Assembly: GCA_947034895.1 (NCBI GenBank)
Contig: OX344763.1
Location: 2,792,501-2,856,500, forward strand
Direction: 5' to 3'
Length of the DNA stretch: 64,000 nt
Origin: Rhytidiadelphus loreus
Lineage: Eukaryota; Streptophyta; Bryopsida; Hypnales; Hylocomiaceae
The number at the start of each line of letters is the position of its first letter. Within the stretch, counting starts at the first letter, position 1. Position numbers and translations under genes: made by a program. Of this stretch, positions 33,631-46,590 are shown piece by piece. The notes under the pieces are model-generated. The model ran no database searches. It was not told where the DNA came from and saw only the letters and a list, made by a program, of their open reading frames with translations.

Positions 33631-35665
33631 TGACCCCCTACGACCAAGGTAGTCATCAAAATGCTCTAATTGTTGAATCCATGGGTGCATTCTTTCTTTC
33701 TATCATTCTTTGGGTCCGCATTATCCTTCAAGGATTAAGAATTTTTGTTCCTTGTTTATCTTTTATTTTAAAATATGTATTATGTTTCAAAAATAAGAAT
33801 CTTTTCTACTTAATGTTACCATTGCTTTTCCCACAAGATTTGAATCCTAAAGTAAATTTGATTATTTATGTCAAAAGTAATTCTCTCTATTGAAATGGTG
33901 AAATTAAAGTCATCTAGGATTCCATATCATCAATATTATTAGATGAGTTGATTCAAAACTGAAAAATGTTAAAGCTTGTAAATAATCTCCTAAATCAAAT
34001 TATCAAATCAGTAGACAATTGGAAGTTTGGTTAGGTTCCTACAAAGTTATTTTGGAATGGATCTTTTTGAAGATGTGGAAATGTAAGATGTGAAGACGTG
34101 TACCTTTGCAAGAATATGACTATTTTGCAACCAAGTGCTTGGATCATAATCTATGCTGTTCAAACTTTTTCAAGCATGATGGACAACTTTAGGTAGTATT
34201 TGCAAAATTCCTCTTCTATTTCTAAATTATATATATATAAAGAAAAAAATAGAACATTTATTTGGTCCTCTAAAAACATGGGCCTAATAGACTGAATGTT
34301 AGATACCCTCTCCAAGTCAAATTCCTCATTTTTATGACAAACTTCACTTAAAGTGGGTCTTAACTTTGAGTCTCCCACGACCATATTGGACCATATTTCT
34401 ACTAGTGAAACTTCACCACTTTCTTGAAATTCATTCATTAAGATAGGCCATTCGTTTTGTTTGTTTGATGCGGTGAGATCTCTTGGATTGTGCGTCTCCC
34501 AGTACTTGATACCATTGGAAAGCCTTTGGTGAGGAGATGTGCATGGGCTTTATTTCATGACATTCTGATCCTCAAAAAAAAGTTTTAAAATTTAATTTTT
34601 TTTATGAATTAAAAAATAATTTTTTTTACTTTCACTTTTATTTTGACTGTGGCAACGGCACAGGGCACACTAGTTTGAATGAAACCATCAAACACCTATT
34701 TGTAAGAATGAATGTAAGGACTGTGATGGAAAGTGGTTCAAAATGCTTTTTCAATGACGAGGCCCTTGAACTGTAATCTTGTACTGTATGTTCAGAATTC
34801 CATAGTTGTTTGTTCCAAGCAGGTATTCAAAAGTTTCCTTTGAAAGCCTTCAAGACCCAGATTCAGTGAAGTTGACATGTTCCACCATAAGTGAGTATGC
34901 TGTGTATACAAAATCAATTGCACAAAGTAATGGAGAATAATATTTGTGGGGATGCAATAATGAGAGGTTTTAACTTTGTCTGCCTTTGGGGTAGTTATGA
35001 AATAGGCTGCTCTCCAATAATCCGCAGTCAACATGAAAATAATGCACTTCCAGCAACTCCAGCAAAAAGCTACGGCAAGTTCTTATTATTTTATTAAGGT
35101 AATATGAGGTATGTTCCCACAGTTCTTATTATTTTATTAAGGTAATAAGCCGTATGTTCCTACCTGGCCTTATGGTAGCAATGTTAAGGCATTAAATCAA
35201 CAGTAAATCATAGTGCATTTCGTCCCACCTGAGTGCTTAGCTATCCACCGAACTTACATGGTAGTCTAGGTGGCATGCACTTGGCAACGCTACTACAACC
35301 ATTACTCAATTCTGCTTTGTTGATCCACCAATGCAAAAGTAGTGCACAACAAGAACTTGACAATCTTCTGAAAATGAAGATTTTAGCATTTGGCATCCGC
35401 TCTTAACAAATGGAGCTATTGAGAGTCCTTTACATAAGAACAGTGGTTGTCCAAGACAAAAATTAGTGGGACCTAACTTGGAAAAATAAAAATATTGAAC
35501 TTTTTCAATAACCACTACACATGAATTTGAAAGTCACTGGTGATATGGGGGTATGTAATCTATATATGCAATCTATTTTTACAAATAGGGTGATGGAGGT
35601 AAAATAATCCATGTGGAATATGTAAATTAGGATTAGTAGAAGCTCAACCGCTCATACCTAGTTAA
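33631..35665. other. AT-rich intergenic DNA with small repeats
   Basis: Contains a repeat at about 34490-34680 that recurs, inverted, near 50.5-50.95 kb (AACTAGTGTGC..., TGCCACA.TCAAAATAAA). It also holds a 43-bp tandem duplication at 35078-35163 (AGTTCTTATTATTTTATTAA). Open frames (33630-33893 +, 34160-34438 -) have no recognised domain. Confidence 0.4.
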
Positions 35666-36580
35666 CCCCTATAGGCCCAAGGTCATTTTTCTGTCAAAAA
35701 CCACTCAAAATTGTTATTTTTACTACATTTGTAAAAAAAAAAATACTTTTGGGGGATCTGAACCGTAGGATCTTGTACTTTACTTGTTTGAGACCATGTG
35801 GTAAGAATTTCATGAAGTTTGACCGTATAGATTGAGAGATATGAGCATTCAAAGTTGGAAAAACAAGTTTTTTTGAACACTCCCTGCAATTTCAGATGAC
35901 TTTGACTGCCATTTGTGGAAAACAATTGCACTATGGAATTTGAATTAAAAATTTATTGTGTTGAAGAATTGAGTTGGAAGTCTAGGAATTTTTTTTCAAA
36001 AAATAAAAACTTGATTTTCATACTTCAAAAAATTGTCAAGTAGAAGTAGGTTCAAGATTGAAAAAAAAACTAAATTGTAAATAGCTCTTAGATGGGATTG
36101 AAATACAATAATCCCAATGGTGAGATTGTTCTAGCAAGCAAACTTAATCTTTTTAAACAATTTTTTTCTGGAATTGTGAAAATTTCATTCTGAAATGAAT
36201 CCTATAAGTTATTTTTTCAAGAAGATGCTTAGATTGCTTGAAAAATAAGATTTTTCATAACTTTCACATCATTAATCAAAACGGAATGAATCAAAGCTTC
36301 ACATGTAGACAAAAATATGATCTACAAGGAAAAAAATTGATAAATATAATTTCAAGTTTTTTGTGGATTAGTTTTTCTACCCATTGAGTTAAAATTTGGG
36401 CTTTTTGTGGTATAACTTTTGCTTCTAGGCACTGATTGAAATAAAAATTATATTCCCACAAAGCTTATAAGTTTTCCTATTTTATGAGAAAGTTTCAAAA
36501 AAAATTCACTAAAAATTGAGATCATAGGAACCTACTCAAATTCCAAATTGTCCCCCAAGAGGACAATGGCCCTTTCGGGG
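35666..36580. mobile_element. TTAA-family element, copy D (915 bp, TTAA on both sides)
   Basis: TTAA at 35662-35665 and 36581-36584 flank CCCCTATAGGCCC...GGCCCTTTCGGGG. This is the cleanest member: identical 4-bp flanks and matching inverted ends (CCCC..A.AGG.CC). The interior shares blocks with C at one end and with E/F (reversed) at the other, so the family is mosaic. Confidence 0.8.
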
Positions 36581-36584
36581 TTAA

Positions 36585-37343
36585 GTTAAAAGCATGAATT
36601 GTGTTCAATGTAGAACTTCAGATGTCATTTAAGCATAATAAAATAACTTTTTTCAAGAAAAATTTGGGCTAAAAAAAGTTGCAAAATCAAGGAAAATGTC
36701 ATCTTCAAAAATCCTTTTGAGATTTAGAGTCTCCAATCAAAAGGTAGGGACAAAATTCAAAGAGGGGTTGTGAGGGACATTTTCTTTGACATTTTCAAAC
36801 ATCCTCTCTAAATTTTGTTCATAAATTTTTTTTGAAGACTCAAAATCACAAAAGAATTTTTGAAGATGAAATTTAGCTTGATTCATCAACTTTTTTAAGT
36901 TCAAAGTTTCTTGAAAAAAATTATTCTACTATGCCTAATTGAGGTCTGAAGTTCTACATTAAACGTAATTTCTTGCGTTTTGACAATGAACAGACAAGCT
37001 TTCATTTTCAAATTGTCCCATGTCCTTTGAGTATTCATGATGGACAATGGATTTCATTATAGAAACAATCTTTCCACTAATAGTGTAATGGACATGGATT
37101 GGCATTGAGTTGTATTAAAATCATTTCTAATATTTGGATTTATTTTTCAATTCATTTTCCTTGAATTTGATAAGGTGACTTGTTAATTTTCAAAATCATT
37201 TGGAGTTTGAAAATTTGATTATTTTTTGTCAAGCGTGACCTTTGGCTATGGTAATCAAACATGGATGAGATGGTTGAATACAAGCCATGTGAGAATTGCA
37301 CCTAAGGTAGAATTGCCCATTATCATACATATTTGCTATCTAA
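36585..37343. repeat. Dispersed repeat, homologous to 18.2-19.5 kb
   Basis: Shares GACATTTTCTTTGACATTTTC and TTCATGATGGACAATGGATTTC with the 18.2 and 19.4 kb regions. It lacks the 221-bp TTAA insertion seen there. No gene. Confidence 0.6.
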
Positions 37344-37344
37344 G

Positions 37345-37680
37345 TACTTTGGAGAAGTTATTTTTGAGCTCCCACATTTTTCAGAGATTGAAGAATTTGA
37401 GAGAAGTCATTTGCAAAAAAAATGAAGACATCCTAAGAAGAGGTAAATTTTCTGTGATTTTTCAAAGGTGAAATGTTAAAGCATGAGTATAAACAAACCC
37501 TTGTTAAAGCGTGAACTGACATGTTCGCTTTCCAAGTGTATTGCCATTATGATAATTAGTTGGTAAGATTGTGTGTCAGGTTCCTAACGCAAATGGAATG
37601 GTTCTCTAGGTATCGAAATTGGGTGGATGGCGGTAATGGGTAGTTCTACCTTAATTAAGAAACAATCACAACAATTCCAA
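37345..37680. repeat. Repeat copy homologous to 57440-57955 (empty-site copy)
   Basis: Aligns with 57.44-57.95 kb (GCTCCCA.ATTTTTCAGAGAT, GAGAGAAGTCA.TTGCAAAAA, GTGATTTTTCAAAG.TGAAATG). Here GAAATTGGGTGG is uninterrupted, whereas at 57.7 kb a CACTA MITE splits the equivalent site. Confidence 0.8.
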
Positions 37681-37943
37681 ACTTGAACTCTCATAAAAAA
37701 ATTATTTTCTTCTTATGTGGAGGTTATATCTTTTAACACATGAAGTTTGCAAACGCCAAGTGGAAATGGGCTTGGTTTAGTGATCCCCAAACAATCCCAA
37801 TTTCCAACTTGCCTTTATGAAGGAGAAACCTAAATCAAAGTTTTAATTGTACTTGTACAAAGAATAGTAACTTAGTAAGGTTTTATTTAACTTCAAAGTT
37901 TTATCAACACCAAAATTTGGTGCCTCAAGCATCTAGGGGTTAA

Positions 37944-38850
37944 CCCGCAATGTCCCATCGTCCTGTTTGTGAACAAAATGGATTTTAAGTAGGCTCCCAT
38001 GATTTCAATATTTGTTGTGATTTTCTTAAACTATTTGTGAAGATAAAAAAATGCATTAGCTTTTTTGGAATATGGTTTTTATTTTGGCCGGTACTTGAGA
38101 GAGAAAGTTATAGCACAAATGCTCTTATTTTAGTTCAACATGTAGAAAAAACCCCACAAAAACTTAAACATTATTTTTTTCTTCTTATAGATTGTGTTTT
38201 TATCTACACATGAGGTTTAGATTCATTCCAGTTGGATTAGTGATGTGAAAGTTATGGACAATCTTGTTTTTCAAGCAATCCAAGCATTTGGTTGAAAAAA
38301 TAACTTATAGGATTCATTTGTAAATTCAATTTTTCAAAGAAAAAGTTTCAAAAGGTAGAAATCTCTTTGCTAGAACAGTCTCACTATTGAATTTAGTGTG
38401 TTTCAATTCCATCTTAAAGCTATAAATGGTTTATTTTTTCCTTCAATCTTGAACCAATGTCTACCTCATAATTTTTTGAATGAATGAAAATTAAGGGGAA
38501 TTTATAAAAAATTTAGACTCTCAACTCAACTCTTCAACAAAAGTTCAAAATTAATAGTGCAAAAACATTTAACTAAGAAGATTCGAAGTCATAAAATCTA
38601 GTCAGCGAGTGTAAAAAACACTTGATTTCTTTATATTAAATGCAAATATTGTGCAATCTTCATGGTCAAAGTTTCTGACATTTCTTCCACACATTTCTTT
38701 CACTACTGTAGTGCAAAATCCTGTGGTGAGAAATGCAAAATAAATAATTTATATATTTTTTGCTCTTTGCTACAGAAATGGTAGTTTTTAGTTTTTTAAG
38801 TCCTTAAAATGAAAAACAAAGTTAATTTCTTTTTCTTTTTCTTTTTTTCA
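37944..38850. mobile_element. TTAA-family element, copy F (right end unclear)
   Basis: TTAA at 37940-37943 is followed by CCCGCAATGTCCC and preceded by CTAGGGG, which may be the right end of another copy sharing the same TTAA. The body aligns with copy E. The right border is lost near 38720-38850. Confidence 0.5.
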
Positions 38851-41073
38851 AAAACTCTGACCTGTCAGTCGCTTGGCCAGGTCAGCACAAGCGGGGAACG
38901 GCGGGTATCGGCGGGTTTCAGACTAGTTTCGACTGGGGGAACTCACAGGCCTCCCCGATGGCTGAATCCCCTCTAATGTACTATATTGTGTTTAGGCCAA
39001 AATCATAAGAACAAACGTGAGGCCTTCAAGAGGTGATTACTAATTTATTTTTTTATGATAAAGTCATTTGTACAATCTTTGGAAAATTTAATGTTTCTTG
39101 TAATTTTTTGATAAGGTCGATGCCTTTTAGAATAAGGATTTCATGAAAATTCTTGATTTTAGGGTTCTGCTCCTTTTCAGGGTTACGGTTTGTTGTGGTA
39201 CTCTCACCAACTGCACTTCCTCAGCACAACAATCTTTCTAGCAAGTACAGCTGCTAATTAGCATCCCATCTCTTGACCTAGATGTACCTTAGTTGATTCG
39301 CAAGCCTAGAAACTTTCTATGCAAATTTATTGAAGATTAGAAGCGTCAAAAGTTCACCTAATCCCTCATTGTCTTTTGGTGTTGTGTTTGTCTTTTTTTT
39401 TCTTGTGGATTATATGAGAACTGGTTATTTATGGAGTCATTTTACTAAGCCTAAAAAATAGAAATGTAGACAATAATTAGTTGCGGATTTTTAAGATTTA
39501 TTGTGCAATTACTACACAAGTTTAAAGAATTGCCATTTAGGTTTTGGAATTTTGTCTTGATTGATAAGTAAAAGATTCTACTTGTCATATTTTCTAATCT
39601 TGAAGAATTTAGAGTTATACTTCCTTTCTTGTGATCTAGTCCAAAATTTCTTTAATTTTTTTGGGGCCATTTACTATACAAATTAAGACAATCTTTATCT
39701 AGTGTGAGGTCAGGTTTTAGAGTTTAGGGTCTAGAAGTTTTGTCTTGAATTTGGGTTAGGTCAAGGTTTAATATGCAAGTACTCCTCCATGTCAAATTTT
39801 ATAATCATGAAGAGTTGAGTATCATATTCCAATGCTTGTCATCTAGTCAGAAGAATTGTAGCATTTATTGCAATGATTTTCTATTTTTTCTTGGGCCTTT
39901 ACTACACAAATTTAGGAAGTTTTTGTATAGGGTTAAGTTTTTTAGTTAGAATTAGGATTTAGTTTGATATGAGAATTTTTTTCACAATCCTCACTATAAG
40001 ATGTACTCATGCTACCTAGGAACCCTCGGAGGAGACTTTACAAGCCTTGCAAAAGACTAGGTGAAAGAAATGATGAGTTTTGAATAGACATAGTGTTGTA
40101 GCACTATAGTCAAAATAAAAGACGGAATGTGACTTATATTCTTCAATTGCTAGTGAGAGCACGCTTCCATGGATTTAAAGAATACAAGGATCCAAGTTGT
40201 GAGTCAAAAGTTATGGATTCTTAAAGTTAGTAGTGTCTTAGCCACGAATCTAAGGTTTAGAATGTGGAAGCGGGGGTTGCTAGAGGAATCCCTCATTCAA
40301 TTAGGGCATGCCGCATATCATTGAAAAACTTCAAAGACAAGAAATTTAGGTTGCTAAGGCTTATGAAGAGCTTAACTATGAACTAGAAATTATAGACAAT
40401 CTAAAAGGTAGAGTACGAGAGAACTACACCTCCTAGATACTCAAACCATTGGAAGGCTATAACTTGCTCAATACTTAATGCATTTGAAAAAGAGAATTGT
40501 TCACAATGATCTACAAAAAGAGCAAATTAAAAAATGGGCTTGCATTAGTTCAAAGCTAAAAGTTATTCCAATGGAATGGTCTCAAGGCTTTTAGAATTCA
40601 ATTTTTAGACTAATGTATAGGAATCAAATGTCTCCTCTTAGAGAAGTGTGCCTTGGATGTCCTAGTGACCTATGGGAGGTTAATGAGGTTGGTGATGGAA
40701 ATTCACCACTACTTTCATCACACTGTAGAGTGCTCTTGGTCCAAGGAGATCATTGTCAATTTTTTAGAAAACTATGTGAGTTAAAAGATAGGATTCATCT
40801 AATTCAAAGGGGCCAGGTGAAATTTTATATAATATGTAGGGCTACTATAAGATCTATGAATGCTATATACTCTGATATGTATAGAGTATAAATTAAATTA
40901 TATAAAAACATCATGTAATAGAAATTTTTATTAATAAATTAGCCTTGACAGATAGGGTTTGTATAATTTTTTTATAGTACAATGAATATAGATGTGGAAA
41001 AATATTATAGATGATAAAATAGATACAATAAAAAAAAACTACAACAAATGGTGGTTGATTGAAATTGTGTTAG

Positions 41074-41104
<31 letters not shown>

Positions 41105-44100
41105 AGTGTAAATGGAAGACATTGACCACAAGTGGTAGAACTTGTCACATTGCACAAATAGGGATGTTTACTTTAATGGATTTAACAAACTAAAAACTAT
41201 ACAACATGAAGATAGAGTTTATAATCCATTTTAACTTCATTTTTTGAAGTCATCTATTAAATATAATACACATTGCCATGTGATCTATCACGATCCGTTG
41301 TCACAATATGGTCACAATTTCATCTTCAATATCTCATCCTATCATCCCAAATATTTTTTTTTCAATTCCGTAAGACCTTCACCAACTATCCAATCCATAT
41401 TCTTCTAAGTTCAATGTTACACTGCAATAGGTCTTTGCTGGTATGTATTAGACACATTCATGTTGAATGGGATGTTCATGAGATAGTTTGAGTGGAGATT
41501 TGGAAGTATTCAATAGTAAACTTCTTATAAAAAACGCCACTTGGTGAATGGCACTTGAATTAAATTGATTGTTGTTGGCTTCATGGTGTATATCCTATAC
41601 TTGTATGTAGTAGAGGGAAGGAAAAATTTGAAGGGCAAGGGCGAGAAGAAATTGGACACTTAAATTGGCCTAATGGAGAGTTGAGTATCGTTTAAAGTCA
41701 ATTTATGTTGATGGTGAGTAAAGTGCCATAGAGGTGTTTTGAAGAATTTTGAAGAACAAAGTGTCATTAGAAGAAGCGACAAGTTTCTACTTTCTACATC
41801 CACTAGACTTAAGATGTTAAGTTTGATACTCCTGCTCTTGTATAAGTGTATGATTCCATTGTTTTAGAATCGTGTCAATTGAGGTAGTGTAGGCATAGTA
41901 GTTTTGTTCATGATTTCTTGTTGTACTTTATTGTTTACATCAAGATGACAAATTTTAACGACATTTCTATGCTTTGGAATGGCACATCCATAAGTGAGCT
42001 TGATCAATGTGGGAGAATATAGATAGAACTACATGATTCTCTAATTTACTATACACAATAGCTCGACATTTATACAACATCTCATCCAATGAAGGAATTA
42101 AAGGACTATAAGTGTCAACATTGTGATAGTTTAAAGTTATGACTCAAAATATACTTGAGCCTCTACCATGAGGTTCAAAATCACCATCATGGAAAAAATG
42201 GACATAGGAACTTAGTAGGTACTCGAACCTCTAATATATCTCACTTTGAAGTCAATCCAAATTAGAGCCTCAAATATGATACAAATTGAGCCTTCCTGGA
42301 AGACCAATATGGTCAACTCGAAGCTCAAAATTTGGACAATAGTGGGGCATGTTGTCAAGCTTGCTATTCTAATACAATATGGATTAGTGGGAGAAAAATG
42401 GGATTCACTGTAAGAAATACTGGTCTTATTTTTAGTCACAAATTGGAGTAATTTTTTCTTTTGATTATAACTTTTAAATTTCAATAATTAAGAACATAAA
42501 ATAATTAATAGACTTGTCTAACTTCATGGAACTTAAATTTCTCATTTGTCTTAAATATTTTTAAAAAAATTGAATATTCATAATTTGTCACATTTTGAGG
42601 TATAAGGATACTTACTAGTTTGGTGTACCCAAATTGAATGATCTAGAATTGAAATTTTAGTAGTTTATTTCCTACAATAGGTGGACATATGCCTATCAAG
42701 GGGCATATGTTTTATATCCTCTAGGTTCATGCAAATAGGAATCCCTTGCAAGAGCACTTTTGAACATTGAAAATGGTGTCAACTTCATTTTTGGGGTGAA
42801 ATTTGATCACCATCAAGTACTCACAAATGGCCAATTTTTAGAGGGGTAGGGTTTCATGATTTTCTATATATTATTAATTTATACCTCATTGTTTCTATTT
42901 TCTATGACAATTTGTCTTTTTTTTCCCATAGTATTGTTTTGTGAATCACAAGTAGTCTATAGTACTTGCAACAATACTTTTAGACATTGATTTTTCCAAT
43001 CAACGGCTAAGATTGTTCCACTACGTAGTGCTCTTAGTACTTCTAGTATCCCAGAGTTGAAATGTAGATTTTGCCAAAATGCTATAGGAAATGGGTGTGT
43101 GTTCATTGAACTAACAAAGAAATCAAATACATATTGGCTCTAGATGCCTTCTTCTTGGCTCTTAATAAAGACATAATATTCCTTAAAAAAATGACAATTG
43201 TGAACTTACAATGTGTTGCCATCTTTGTTGAATGCAAACAATGTTCTTCATACAAAATATGACATACGGGTGCAAATTGTGCACAATGATCTTTATTGAG
43301 TTGAGGATCAAACCCCTTTTATTCTCATTAGGAAAATAGTTGAATACATTAGCAATTTTGGTACTTTTTGGATTTTCAAAGATAATGAACCCCACATTTG
43401 GTGATTTATAACATGTATCAAGAGAGTAGTTTAGAGCATATAATGGATGATGAAGTCTATTGTTTTATGACCACTTCAAGTGAAGTTTTGAAGGCAAGGT
43501 TGTCACATGGGTGGACAACCTACATGTCTCTTCATGCAATTTGCATGTGCGGTAGAGGAGTCACTTATTTGTTGTGTAAATTGACTTTTGTGAAGGTGAA
43601 AAGAAGCAATGTGGACTTACTTTGTCCACGGTATTGCGATGTAGTTGGTAGAATAGAGACAAGATGTCATCGTAAAGTTTGGGCGCAAACCTAGGGATTA
43701 GGCACCAAATTGGATTTAGTCAAGGTGTGAATGCAATGGATTATTTTTTGCTTTTAGAGGAATCGCTTAGATGGCAATCACTAATTTTTTAGAAAGTGGT
43801 GTATTTTTACATTCATTCTGATTTGATAAAGTCATGCAAATTTTATGAATAAATTAATATTTTTTAGCCAATTTAGAATAATTTTACTTGGCAAAATGTA
43901 AAAATTTATTTTGTAAGTGCAAGATCCAAACCCAAAAATTTGGGACCTAAGCCTCACCAACTTTGGGATCCAAACTCCATGGATGCAATGCAAGTGACTA
44001 ATGTTGCCAAAAACCTAGGTTGGAATTGGACATCTACATAGCTTAAGTTGTATAGCCTATGTGGCCAATTCAACTATTCCTTGAACGTTTGCTAACTATA

Positions 44101-44550
44101 GCAATTGAGCTTGGATAAAAACTTCTACACCTTTTTGTCTGAAGTAGGCAAAAAATGTCCTCTATACTCACATGAAGGTGAAGTAGCCCTTTGCCTCCAT
44201 CTATGAGCATTTGTATAGCCACCTTTGGTAATTAAACATGCACAACTAGGTTTTAGTTCATTTGGGTTTTTGTATTATGTGGGTGCTTAGGCATTTTTCA
44301 TTGTGCCTTTCAAGCAATGAATCTTTTCTAAGTGCTTACATGTCACCAACTTGTAAGGGAATTACACAATACCTAATTTAATTGCAATTCGTAGTTAATT
44401 AGCCGAACTAACTAGGCCACTGTGGTTTCCTAAGGAAAGTGTTTATAGTCTAAATTTAATAGGCCTAAATTCAATTTCAGCTCATGCCATTTTCAAAAAC
44501 ATAAGATTCATAAAATTCCAACACTCCTAGCAAAAGTTATGGTCAGATGA
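38851..44550. other. Long AT-rich intergenic region
   Basis: 5.7 kb without a supported gene. A GC-rich island at about 38870-38960 (CGGGTATCGGCGGGTTTC) stands out from its surroundings. Frames at 40613-40891 and 43398-43694 are the longest but have no recognised domain; both may be retroelement debris. The 42405-42650 stretch is a diverged copy of sequence around 17.0 and 17.8 kb. A TA microsatellite lies at 41092-41103. Confidence 0.35.
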
Positions 44551-44559
44551 AGCTTGATT

Positions 44560-45080
44560 ACCTTTTGTTGTCTCTTAGTTATTGTTGCTTCTTCTTTTTT
44601 ACTTCTAAGTTGTTTTTTGTTACATCTTTATTCTTGCTTCTTAGTTGTTATTTTTGTTGCATCTTCATTCTTGCTTCTTAGTTGTTGTGTTTTGTTATAT
44701 CTTTACTCTTGTTTCTTTGAGTTCACTCTTGTTTCTTAATTGTTGTGTTTTGTTGCATCTTGAATTTATTTTTGCTTCTTAGTTGTTGTCTTTTGTCGCA
44801 TCTTGAGTTACTCTTACTTCTTAGAGTTATTGTCTTTTGTTGCATCTTCACTCTTGGTTCTTGTTTTTTCTTCTTGCATTTTAATTCTTTCTTCTTCTTA
44901 TTTCTTATTTCTTACTTTTTGTCCTCTTTTTTTTTTTTTTTTTTTTGTTGCATCTTAACTCTTTTTTGTTGTTTCTTGTTACCTCTTAGTAGTTGCTCCT
45001 TATTGTTTCTTGTGCATCTTAACTTGTATTTGTTGTTATCTTTTAGCACTTGTTGCCTTTTTTCTTTTTGTTCCTTGCAT
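44560..45080 (+). repeat. Degenerate pyrimidine-rich tandem repeats (about 45-55 bp)
   Basis: About ten diverged units built from GTTGCATCTT, A(C/T)TCTTG and CTTCTTAGTTGTTGT. The open frames over it (44554-45179) encode Leu/Cys/Phe/Ser runs and are a by-product of the repeat. Confidence 0.75.
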
Positions 45081-45784
45081 CACCATTGTTTTTCTTCTTA
45101 CCCTAAATTTGTATTACATATTTTCTATTATTGTAAACTTTTGAAGATTGAGCTTTGTTATATGTTCATTAAAAATTAACCTCCTATTTCTTTAATTGTA
45201 TATGCAGGCATCAAAATTGGAACAAAGTCGTTGGAGGTTACTTGCAACTCACTTCATATTATTGTAAGAAATATAGTCTCTATTGACTTGTGTAAATAAT
45301 TCATTGTGATATACATATTTTGTATTTGTGACTAATAAATTATAAATGTCATTGAAAGGAGTCACATTCCTTCTTATATATTCCCTCTCTAATATAATTG
45401 TTTCTTGTATATCTTTAAAATCATATGTATTTGTTTTTAACTACATGAAATCTTTTATTCAATTGTTAAATCATTTTAATGTATAATTGCAATGTGTCAA
45501 ATCCATTTAAAATGTATGGAAAACATGATTGTAGTTTGTAATTGAAGCTATTTTGAACCTCAATCACCTCAATCACAAATAGCACACACAAATCTAAAAA
45601 ATATGATTGTTAATCATCTAGAATATCACTTGCTTGAGTTATATTTCATAATATATATTGGCCCAAATATGACTACCTCATATAATGCACATAGTTATGT
45701 ACACCAAAATATGACTATACTTCCCAAAACATAATTGCAATCAATCATAAAATTACCAATGACATCTACGTGAACTACCATGCC
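45081..45784. other. AT-rich DNA before the palindromic array
   Basis: No gene seen. Scattered AATATGACT motifs near 45660-45760 look like decayed outlying units of the array that follows. Confidence 0.4.
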
Positions 45785-46321
45785 AACCGAGAATATGACT
45801 CATGAAAGTCATATTCCACATTGTTCAAAAATATAACTCAAGAGAGTCATATTCCAACATTAGCTAAAAATATGACTCACTTGAGTCATATTCTACATCA
45901 ACAAAAAATATGACTCACTACAGTCATATTCTACATCAACAAAAAATATAACTTATTGTAGTCGTATTCCACATCAACAAAAAATATAACTCACCGCATT
46001 CATATTCCACATCAACAAAAAATATGACTCACCGCAGTCATATTCCATAATAACAAAAAATATGATTTACCGTAGTCATATTCCATAATAACAAAAAATA
46101 TGACTCACCGCAGTCATATTCCATGTCATCAAAAAATATGACTCAACGTAGTCATATTCCACAGTAACAAAAAATATGACTTACCTCGGTCATATTTCAT
46201 AGTAACAAAAAATATGACTTACCTCAGTCATATTTCATAGTAACAAAAAATATGACTTACCTCAGTCATATTCCACGTCATCAAAAAATATGACACAACG
46301 TAGTCATATTCCACGTAGGAT
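45785..46321. repeat. Array of 14 palindromic 38-bp units
   Basis: Fourteen consecutive units with a 38-bp period (37-39). The core is AATATGACT, six variable bases, AGTCATATT, i.e. an inverted repeat in every unit; the spacer resembles CCACATCAACAAAAA. The six-base centre varies (CACCGC, TACCTC, CAACGT and others) while the arms are kept. Further inverted copies continue to 46580. The array and the terminus at 46590 look like the subterminal repeats of a CACTA transposon end. Confidence 0.9.
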
Positions 46322-46590
46322 TTTTTCATTTATCCAGGCAGCTCAAGAAAAAGCCAAAGATAGTCAAAATATATGCCTTATTGGCATACTATGGCTAATT
46401 ATGGGTATTTATACTCCTCAACTTATATAACTGTCAATATAATTGATGTCTAAAGCGACTGCTTCTAAACGACTATAGTTAGTCATATTCCGAGTCATCT
46501 ACAGTGATTTTTGTATGAGTCATATTTTTTGATTTTACGACTCATTGTAGTCATATTTTGCAGTCATAAAACACTGCTTTTGTTGTAGTG
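46322..46590. mobile_element. Right end of a CACTA-like element
   Basis: The region ends AAAACACTGCTTTTGTTGTAGTG (46568-46590), which read in reverse starts CACTACAACAAAAGCAGTG. That is the usual CACTA terminus form. Decayed ATGACT/AGTCAT repeats precede it. The matching left terminus was not found with confidence, and no transposase ORF lies between 40 and 46 kb. Confidence 0.55.

Noticed and set aside
42403..42650. CACTGTAAGAAA start considered as the missing left end of the 46.6-kb CACTA element
   Set aside because: It agrees only weakly with the right terminus and is a better match to an unrelated repeat near 17.0 and 17.8 kb.
43398..43694. 98-codon + strand frame
   Set aside because: No domain recognised, AT-rich surroundings and no partner exons; at best retroelement debris.
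44554..45179. Hydrophobic Leu/Cys/Phe frame that might suggest a membrane protein
   Set aside because: It is a direct product of a degenerate pyrimidine-rich tandem repeat, with no start context or splice support.
45785..46321. CRISPR-like appearance (regular repeats with variable parts)
   Set aside because: The period is 38 bp with only six variable bases inside each repeat and no spacers of protospacer length. The genome is a plant, and the array sits near a CACTA-type terminus.
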